DNA from: a bacterium
GTDB lineage: Bacteria; Patescibacteriota; Minisyncoccia; Phycocordibacterales; Phycocordibacteraceae
Direction of reading: 5' to 3'
Assembly (NCBI GenBank): GCA_021781865.1
Contig: JAJXVZ010000029.1
Coordinates: 1 to 6,437, forward strand
Length of the DNA: 6,437 nucleotides
In this document: piece after piece, positions 1 through 4,823 of the stretch
How the letters are laid out: the number at the start of each line of letters is the position of its first letter
Numbering within the stretch: position 1 is the first letter of the stretch
Made by a program: the position numbers and the translations under genes
Notes under the pieces: generated by a model
The model's database searches: none
What the model was told of the DNA's origin: nothing
The model's input: the letters and a program-made list of their open reading frames with translations, nothing else

Positions 1-20
1 ACCCGCAAAGAGACGGTATC

Positions 21-29
21 TGATACAAT
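21..29 (+). promoter_or_regulatory. Extended -10 promoter element for hisS
   Basis: The sequence TGATACAAT is an exact TGn extension followed by TACAAT, which matches the sigma-70 -10 consensus at five of six positions. No -35 box is visible, but an extended -10 can work without one, and the window starts too close to be sure. Transcription would begin about 7 nt after the hexamer, near position 36, leaving a 5' leader of about 3 nt before the hisS ATG at 39. Upstream coding context is unknown: two plus-strand frames reach stops at 21-23 and 44-46, so the tail of another gene could overlap this site. Confidence 0.5.
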
Positions 30-38
30 CGGATATGT

Positions 39-1313
39 ATGTCTGAACCACTTTCTACTGAACCCTACAAAGGCGTGCGTGACTTCTATCCGACTGACTG
101 GGCACGGCAAGAAGCATTATTCACGCGAATTCAACAAACACTCGCGCTTTGGGGTTACGAAGAATATAATGCCTCCCCTCTTGAGAGGGCTGAACTATAT
201 GAGGCAAAAACTTCGGAGGAGATTGTAAATGAACAGACCTATACTTTTACCGATCGCGGTGATCGTCGTGTTACGCTACGGCCTGAAATGACCCCGACTC
301 TTGCACGGATGGTGGTAGCTAAGCAACGCGAACTTGTTTTTCCACTTAGGTGGTTCTCCATCGGAAATCGGTTCCGTTATGAACGACCCCAGAAAGGCCG
401 CTTACGCGAATTTTACCAGGTGGATGTAGACTTGGTCGGTCTCCCAGATGGAGAAGCGGATATTGAGGTCGTGCAACTTGCCGCATCTATACTCAAGTCA
501 TTTGGAGCTACTGAAGACGACTTTGTTATCCGTATGAACTCGCGCCCACTCTTAAATGCCGCGTGTGCGGCAGCTGGACTTACGAATGAAGGTACGCGAC
601 AGTATTTGCGCCTATTAGATAAAAAAACAAAAATGACACGAGAGGCTTTTGTAGCTGCCTCGAATATTCTTTCCACGAAAGACCCCCTCGCATTTATTGA
701 GGGCGAGGATGCTGATGTGTCGGAAGAGGTCGCTAGTGAAAAGCGTCGTCTCTTGAATCGAATTAATATGCTCAAATCTCGTGGTGTACATAATGTTGTC
801 TGCGACTCGAGTATTGTACGCGGTTTCGATTATTATACCGATATGGTTTTTGAGATACACGATGTTAACATTGCGAACTCGCGAGCTCTTTTGGGAGGTG
901 GGCGATATGATGGTCTGGGTACGCTTTTTGGAACTGATGTGGTCCCATCGGTTGGTTTTGCGCTCGGCGACGTAACCCTTGCCGATTTTCTCGATACGCA
1001 CTCGCTCACATCGAATAAAGACATGCACTTGCCGCAGGTCTATCTCGGCACACCGTTTGTAGACGATATTTCTGCCGCACAAACATTCGCTAACACACTT
1101 CGCATTGAGGGCTGTCGTGTCTTTGTCAACTTAACCAAACGTACACTGAGTGACCAAATAAAGGATGCGGTAAAGCGCGATATTCCATTTTTTATCGCCT
1201 ACGGTGCCGATGAGGTTTCGGGTAAAGCAATTCGCATGAAGACGCTCGCAACTGGTGAGGAGGCATCCTTCTCCGTTGCTGACCTTGTCACACGACTTCA
1301 ACATAACGGTTGA
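39..1313 (+). CDS. hisS: Histidine--tRNA ligase, variant motif 3
   Basis: This class II aminoacyl-tRNA synthetase joins histidine to tRNA-His in the cytoplasm, using ATP. The 424 residues match the usual bacterial length. Visible in order: KGVRDFYP at 11-18, TLRPEMTP at 79-86 (Glu83 and Thr85 in the histidine pocket), motif 2 at about 102-133 (RFRYERPQKG, with Arg113 and Gln127), the HisRS-specific RGFDYY at 261-266 whose Arg261 corresponds to the catalytic arginine, GGGRYDGL at 286-293, and a C-terminal anticodon-binding domain at about 332-420. Motif 3 is odd: GFALGDVTL at 306-314 replaces the usual GFAxGxERL, so the motif 3 arginine is a threonine. The usual motif 2 Glu131 is Asp. The ATG at 39 puts ten residues before the conserved core. 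There is no Shine-Dalgarno sequence. The gene leads a tight cluster with the exonuclease and dsbA-like genes. Confidence 0.96.
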   Translation: MSEPLSTEPYKGVRDFYPTDWARQEALFTRIQQTLALWGYEEYNASPLERAELYEAKTSEEIVNEQTYTFTDRGDRRVTLRPEMTPTLARMVVAKQRELVFPLRWFSIGNRFRYERPQKGRLREFYQVDVDLVGLPDGEADIEVVQLAASILKSFGATEDDFVIRMNSRPLLNAACAAAGLTNEGTRQYLRLLDKKTKMTREAFVAASNILSTKDPLAFIEGEDADVSEEVASEKRRLLNRINMLKSRGVHNVVCDSSIVRGFDYYTDMVFEIHDVNIANSRALLGGGRYDGLGTLFGTDVVPSVGFALGDVTLADFLDTHSLTSNKDMHLPQVYLGTPFVDDISAAQTFANTLRIEGCRVFVNLTKRTLSDQIKDAVKRDIPFFIAYGADEVSGKAIRMKTLATGEEASFSVADLVTRLQHNG

Positions 1314-1317
1314 TTTT

Positions 1318-1899
1318 ATGCGCGCTATTACTTTCGATATCGAATCTATCTCCGATTCTGTGGTACGCGGACACATTGATATCCAAGAGCAAGAATTGAT
1401 AATTGTTGCTATTCACGACTCACTCACAGACGAATATTCTTCATACTCAAAAGAGGAACTCCCGAGACTTTGGCCAATTATTGAACGCGCAGATGTACTT
1501 ATTGGTTTTAATTCAGATGCATTCGATATTCCACTTCTCAATCGTTATTACCCAGGTGACCTTTCACATATACGTTCTCTTGATCTTTTAAGTGAGATTC
1601 AGAAAGTGCTCGGTCGACGTATTCGACTCCAATCTCTTGCGGAAGCTACACTCAATCGTGGTAAGAAGGGTGACGGACTCAAGGCGGGTGAGTGGTGGAG
1701 AGAGGGGGAAACGGAAAAAGTTCGCAAATATTGCATTGAAGACGTCCGCCTCACACGAGAACTTTATAAGTATGCGCTCGAGCATGGTGTGGTTAAATAT
1801 AAAGATCTACGCGATATTCGTGATATCAAGCTTGACACGTCATCTTGGGTACGCGAAGTAGGAACGACACCTGCCATGACGTACGCTTTACCATTATGA
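1318..1899 (+). CDS. DEDDy-type 3'-5' exonuclease domain protein (RNase H-like fold)
   Basis: A 193-residue stand-alone exonuclease domain resembling the proofreading domain of family B DNA polymerases and YprB/RNase_H_2-type proteins. The three exonuclease motifs are intact: Exo I FDIES at 6-10 (Asp7, Glu9), Exo II GFNSDAFDIPLL at 63-74 (Asn65, Asp70), and Exo III YCIEDVRLT at 138-146 (Tyr138, Asp142). Together they give the DEDDy metal-binding set. It should remove nucleotides from 3' ends of DNA or RNA; the substrate cannot be told from sequence. There is no polymerase or helicase domain. I chose the ATG at 1318, although the frame opens earlier, because it lies 4 nt after the hisS stop and begins directly at the conserved first strand (MRAITFDIES). 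There is no Shine-Dalgarno sequence, so translational coupling to hisS is likely. Its stop overlaps the next start by 4 nt (ATGA). Confidence 0.88.
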   Translation: MRAITFDIESISDSVVRGHIDIQEQELIIVAIHDSLTDEYSSYSKEELPRLWPIIERADVLIGFNSDAFDIPLLNRYYPGDLSHIRSLDLLSEIQKVLGRRIRLQSLAEATLNRGKKGDGLKAGEWWREGETEKVRKYCIEDVRLTRELYKYALEHGVVKYKDLRDIRDIKLDTSSWVREVGTTPAMTYALPL

Positions 1900-2573
1900 A
1901 ATCTTCATTTACGATTCCCGTTGCGATTATTCTTGGCGGCATCATTGTTGCAATCGCGATATATGTCTCAGTGCCAAAATACGTTTCAACAAGTTTAAGC
2001 GCGGGGAACCCTGCGCTTGTGCGTCCTGTAACCAGTAATGACCACATACTCGGGAATCCTGCCGCGCAGGTGATGATTGTTGAATATGCTGATTTTGATT
2101 GCGAATATTGCAAGAATTTCAATGAAACACTCCGCCAAATCATTGCCACCGAAGGAATCAATGGGAAGGTTGCTCTTGTGTTTCGCGAATTTCCGCTCAT
2201 CGAAATTCACCCGAATGCACTTCCTCTGGCGCGAGCTGCAGAATGCGTCGCCAAGACTGCTGGAAATGACGCATTCTGGAAGTTCACAAACTTGCTTTTT
2301 GTAAATCAACCAGTTGATCCAACAAACCTTGGGGTACTTGCAGCAACTGTGGGTGTCTCGGGAAACACATTCGCTACTTGTTATGCTAATGCGACAAAAA
2401 CTGTCGATGCGCGCATTATGTCGGATCGTCAGAACGCAATTACTATTGGTGCGCACGGTACACCGTATTCGGTCATTCTCACCGCAAACGCAGCACCAGT
2501 CATCATGAGCGGCGCCTATTCCTATGATGCGGTAAAACAACTCGTCGACCAGGCGCTAAGCAAGGTCCCGTAA
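1896..2573 (+). CDS. Membrane-anchored DsbA-like thiol-disulfide oxidoreductase
   Basis: A 225-residue protein with one hydrophobic N-terminal segment at about 7-25 and no lipobox cysteine, so it is probably anchored in the membrane with the catalytic domain outside. The thioredoxin-fold part (about 45-222, DsbA/Thioredoxin_4 type) has FDCEYCKNF at 67-75, with active-site Cys69-Glu-Tyr-Cys72, and the cis-proline loop GTPYSVI at 188-194 (Thr189-Pro190). Two more cysteines, Cys117 and Cys162, lie in the helical insertion and could form a structural disulfide. The likely job is forming or rearranging disulfides in exported proteins; a recycling partner such as DsbB or VKOR is not in the window. 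The start at 1896 overlaps the exonuclease stop and precedes the hydrophobic segment; an in-frame ATG at 1845 would add 17 residues inside the upstream gene and was rejected. No Shine-Dalgarno sequence is visible. Confidence 0.9.
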   Translation: MKSSFTIPVAIILGGIIVAIAIYVSVPKYVSTSLSAGNPALVRPVTSNDHILGNPAAQVMIVEYADFDCEYCKNFNETLRQIIATEGINGKVALVFREFPLIEIHPNALPLARAAECVAKTAGNDAFWKFTNLLFVNQPVDPTNLGVLAATVGVSGNTFATCYANATKTVDARIMSDRQNAITIGAHGTPYSVILTANAAPVIMSGAYSYDAVKQLVDQALSKVP

Positions 2574-2575
2574 AA

Positions 2576-3409
2576 TCACCCGCCCACTAACCCGAGCCGA
2601 TAAATATCAAACGAGTTTTCTCCTTCAAACATATCAGACGGGTTTGGGAGATAGACACGCCGCCGAGAAATCTCCGCTGTTGCATCATTGATGAGGTGGT
2701 GGAAAACAAGAAAATCTTCGCTGCATTTACGAAAGTCTATTTCATACCGTCGCATTTGTGCACTCCCGTCAACATTTTTTGTTTTTTTGCATTCATATAC
2801 GATAAAACGTCGCACTGGTGCTGCAAAGAGTTCTTCGACGGTATAATAGTTAAAAATCGCCTGAATAATAAAAAGTGTTTTTGTGGCGCCTTTTTTGCTA
2901 AAGGCCGTAACAAACTTATGATCCACAATATCGACTGCACCCGATTCAACACGCGAGGCTACAACTAAATCCGAAACAGCCTTAACAGGCAAGGTAAGCC
3001 CTTCCACCTTCGTAACACCCCTAACTTCGACACCAAGGACTTTATGTCTAGGTGGTCGTTTCAGATAATATGAGATGGCTCTCAAATACTCCTGCTCCAT
3101 GGCTTTCCGTTTCTCTTTTTTTGCATGACGCGTTTTTGCTCGACCGAAATCAATTTCAAAATCCGCAACCATACGCAAAGACTCAAGCCCCTTTTGTATG
3201 GCATCTTCTTTGCGAACGCCACTATAGAAATATTGCAATGCTAAGTGTCCTGCCCGACCAACAACGGAGGCAGGCGTTGAAGGGGTGTCGTATATCTTTT
3301 CGACGTACCGTTTATACCATGCAAGCGGATTACGCAAGTACGCCATTAATGAGGAATGACTCCAATGCTTGATAGGCAGTTTCTCCTGCCCTTTCTTTCG
3401 TCTCTTCAT
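2576..3409 (-). CDS. Stand-alone RecB-like PD-(D/E)XK nuclease
   Basis: A 277-residue protein of the PD-(D/E)XK superfamily, close in layout to the nuclease domain of RecB/AddB and Cas4. Visible in order: HWSHSSLMAYLRNPLAWYKR at 15-34 (the N-terminal S-x-L-x-x-Y...P signature), VGRAGHLALQYFY at 50-62 (His55), AVSDLVV at 144-150 (metal-binding Asp147), VDIVDHKF at 159-166 (Asp163-x-Lys165, the D-x-K core), and FIIQAIFNYY at 180-189 (the Q...Y helix). It should cut DNA with a divalent metal. It has no helicase domain and only two cysteines (207, 229), so the Fe-S cluster common in AddB and Cas4 is absent. A start 24 nt upstream (3433) is in frame. I prefer 3409 because it begins a basic stretch just before the conserved core and because the intervening bases contain a good -10 element. 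The gene converges on the dsbA-like gene with 2 nt between stops. Confidence 0.85.
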   Translation of the reverse strand: MKRRKKGQEKLPIKHWSHSSLMAYLRNPLAWYKRYVEKIYDTPSTPASVVGRAGHLALQYFYSGVRKEDAIQKGLESLRMVADFEIDFGRAKTRHAKKEKRKAMEQEYLRAISYYLKRPPRHKVLGVEVRGVTKVEGLTLPVKAVSDLVVASRVESGAVDIVDHKFVTAFSKKGATKTLFIIQAIFNYYTVEELFAAPVRRFIVYECKKTKNVDGSAQMRRYEIDFRKCSEDFLVFHHLINDATAEISRRRVYLPNPSDMFEGENSFDIYRLGLVGG

Positions 3410-3416
3410 AGGGATC

Positions 3417-3446
3417 AGTATAGCGAAAAACAAGTGCCGTTGGTAA
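3417..3446 (-). promoter_or_regulatory. Candidate promoter giving a leaderless nuclease mRNA
   Basis: On the minus strand, TATACT (3422-3417) matches the -10 consensus at five of six positions. TTACCA (3446-3441), 18 nt upstream, matches the -35 consensus at four of six. The nuclease ATG at 3409 lies 7 nt past the -10 hexamer, so transcription would start at or one base before the start codon. This mirrors the arrangement at hisS. The evidence is consensus matching by eye in AT-rich DNA. Confidence 0.4.
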
Positions 3447-3447
3447 C

Positions 3448-3478
3448 CATTGAGAAAGCAGGAGAAGATATCTCAATG
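3448..3478. repeat. 8-bp inverted repeat with 15-nt loop
   Basis: CATTGAGA (3448-3455) and TCTCAATG (3471-3478) are perfect inverted copies separated by 15 nt. In a minus-strand transcript from the distal promoter, this would be a hairpin in the nuclease 5' leader, extendable by two G-U pairs. On the plus strand, the loop carries AGGAG and the right arm carries an ATG. No T-run follows on either strand, so it does not look like a terminator. Confidence 0.4.
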
Positions 3479-3521
3479 AAGCGATTTCTAAAAAACCACT
3501 ATCTGTATATATCGATCATGA

Positions 3522-3538
3522 TTGATGCTCTACATCAA
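3522..3538. repeat. Inverted repeat TTGATG-N5-CATCAA
   Basis: TTGATG (3522-3527) and CATCAA (3533-3538) form a perfect 6-bp inverted repeat around CTCTA. It could be a small hairpin or an operator. It sits roughly 10-25 nt downstream of the start expected from the distal promoter, and its half-site recurs in the palindrome at 3576-3591. The stem is too weak and lacks a following T-run, so a terminator role for rpoD is unlikely. Confidence 0.35.
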
Positions 3539-3553
3539 CGGTATCCTAATTCC

Positions 3554-3583
3554 AATATATCTAACGCAAACAATACACGTCAA
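3554..3583 (-). promoter_or_regulatory. Distal candidate promoter toward the nuclease gene
   Basis: On the minus strand, TTGACG (3583-3578) matches the -35 consensus at five of six positions. TATATT (3559-3554), 18 nt downstream, matches the -10 at five of six. Transcription would begin near 3547 and give the nuclease gene a leader of roughly 138 nt that includes two inverted repeats. The -35 box lies inside the 16-bp palindrome at 3576-3591, so a protein bound there would block it. Confidence 0.35.
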
Positions 3584-3591
3584 TTGATGTG
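3576..3591. promoter_or_regulatory. 16-bp near-palindrome, possible operator
   Basis: CACGTCAATTGATGTG is symmetric at 14 of 16 positions, with one mismatched pair and no central spacer. This fits a dimeric DNA-binding protein better than an RNA hairpin. It overlaps the -35 box of the distal promoter. Its right half contains TTGATG, the same half-site as the repeat at 3522-3538. It lies 24-39 nt past the rpoD stop. The regulator is unknown. Confidence 0.35.
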
Positions 3592-3614
3592 ATAATTAAA
3601 AATGAAATTAGAAA

Positions 3615-4805
3615 CTAATACGATTTCAGATGTCGTGCCTTGTCATGGAAGCGAATTTTTTCAAGCGCCTTTGCTTCAATTTGACGAATACGTTCGCGCG
3701 TAACTCCGAACTCCTTCCCGACTTCTTCAAGAGTGTGGTAAATACCATCCATGAGGCCATGACGCATTTCGAGAATCTTGCGCTCTTTCGGTGAGAGATC
3801 GTCTAAAATAGAACGTACTTGCTCTGTTAAAATACGTTCGGAAGATTCTTGCACAGGTGAAGGTATCTTGTCATCGGGAATAAAGTCACCGAGAGTCGAC
3901 CTTTCATCATCATCGGAACCAACTGGATTTTCCAGAGAAAGCGTATCCTGATTTATTTTTTCTATCTGATACACCTTTTCTGGCTCAACGCCCATCTCAA
4001 CCGCAATTTCTTCTGGTTGCGGATCACGTCCAAGCGCTTGCGCGAGACGTCGTGAGACTTGCTTATATTTAGCAATAGTTTCTACCATATGAACAGGAAT
4101 GCGGATGGTACGTGACTGATCGGCAAGGGCTCGCGTAATCGCTTGACGAATCCACCAGGTCGCATAAGTCGAAAACTTATATCCCTTCTTCCAATCGAAC
4201 TTATCCACGGCACGAAAAAGTCCGAGATTTCCCTCCTGAATGAGATCTAGTAGCGTGAGGTCTGGACTTCGCCCAACGTATTTCTTTGCAATAGAAACAA
4301 CGAGGCGTAGATTACTACGCGCAAGAATGTTTCTAGCCTCAGTGTCATTCTTCTCGATGCGTTTCGCTAGCTCGCGTTCCTCGGCTGCAGTCAGAAGTGG
4401 GTACTGTCCGATTTCTCGAAGATAAATCTGGATGGAGTCGTATCCAGCCGAGTGTCGATCTTTGATATTACGTGTGGCAAGATATTCATCGGCCGTATCC
4501 TCAAGGATACCGCCCTCAAGAACATCGACACCTGCGACAGCAAAACGCTCATACAGCGACTCTAGAAAATTAACGTCCTCTTCGATATGCGGGAACGATT
4601 TAAGAATTTCACTATAGGTAACGTAACCACGCTCCTTGCCTTTTTCAATAAGTGCATCAGCTGAAATAGACCTCTGTGAGTTCGCTTTTGCTTTTGTTCC
4701 GCGTGTAATCGCACGCACAGTTTGTTTTTTTGTGCGTAATGCTTTCGCGTGAACAGACTTCTTCGTTCGGCGAGGAACTATCTTTTTCTTTTTGGATTTT
4801 GCCAT
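3615..4805 (-). CDS. rpoD: Primary RNA polymerase sigma factor (sigma-70/SigA)
   Basis: The 396-residue housekeeping sigma factor directs core RNA polymerase to -10/-35 promoters. Visible in order: a Lys/Arg-rich tail at 1-45; a region 1.1-like segment at about 46-107; region 1.2 at 122-152 (IYLREIGQYPLLTAAEE); regions 2.1-2.4 at about 163-240, including DLIQEGNLGLFRAVDKFD at 187-204, YKFSTYATWWIRQAITRAL at 209-227 and the DQSRTIRIPVHM end; sigma-3 at about 243-320; and sigma-4 at about 325-393, with the helix-turn-helix LEEVGKEFGVTRERIRQIE at 359-377. The length is like Gram-positive SigA, without the large insertion of proteobacterial RpoD. It starts 18 nt after the dnaG stop, the conserved dnaG-rpoD order, so it is probably cotranscribed. 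The spacer is T-rich with no Shine-Dalgarno sequence. The basic tail may contact DNA nonspecifically (inference). No clear terminator follows. Confidence 0.97.
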   Translation of the reverse strand: MAKSKKKKIVPRRTKKSVHAKALRTKKQTVRAITRGTKAKANSQRSISADALIEKGKERGYVTYSEILKSFPHIEEDVNFLESLYERFAVAGVDVLEGGILEDTADEYLATRNIKDRHSAGYDSIQIYLREIGQYPLLTAAEERELAKRIEKNDTEARNILARSNLRLVVSIAKKYVGRSPDLTLLDLIQEGNLGLFRAVDKFDWKKGYKFSTYATWWIRQAITRALADQSRTIRIPVHMVETIAKYKQVSRRLAQALGRDPQPEEIAVEMGVEPEKVYQIEKINQDTLSLENPVGSDDDERSTLGDFIPDDKIPSPVQESSERILTEQVRSILDDLSPKERKILEMRHGLMDGIYHTLEEVGKEFGVTRERIRQIEAKALEKIRFHDKARHLKSY

Positions 4806-4823
4806 ATAAAAAATAAATCGAGG

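Noticed and set aside
1..38. C-terminal end of an upstream gene
   Set aside because: All three plus frames give short open tails, with stops at 21-23 and 44-46 in two of them. Nothing distinguishes a real gene end in so few bases.
615..1082. A 155-codon minus-strand reading frame opposite hisS
   Set aside because: It lies fully inside the conserved catalytic region of hisS, its product has no recognisable domain and an odd composition, and no start signal supports it. It is an antisense shadow.
3476..3592. A 38-codon plus-strand reading frame (MKRFLKNHYLYISIMI...) preceded by AGGAG at 3460-3464
   Set aside because: The AGGAG is 11 nt from the ATG, which is long, and lies in the loop of an inverted repeat whose arm holds the ATG. 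None of the other genes here uses such a site, no plus-strand promoter is evident, and the peptide resembles nothing I recognise. Conservation in relatives would be needed to call it a gene.
3481..3614. Rho-independent terminator for dnaG-rpoD in the rpoD 3' intergenic region
   Set aside because: There is a T-run on the minus strand (complement of 3490-3495) and weak AT-rich inverted repeats, but no GC-rich stem sits directly before the T-run.
3410..3614. CRISPR array or transfer RNA gene in the intergenic region
   Set aside because: No regularly spaced direct repeats of useful length and no cloverleaf pattern are present. The region contains only short inverted repeats and promoter-like boxes.
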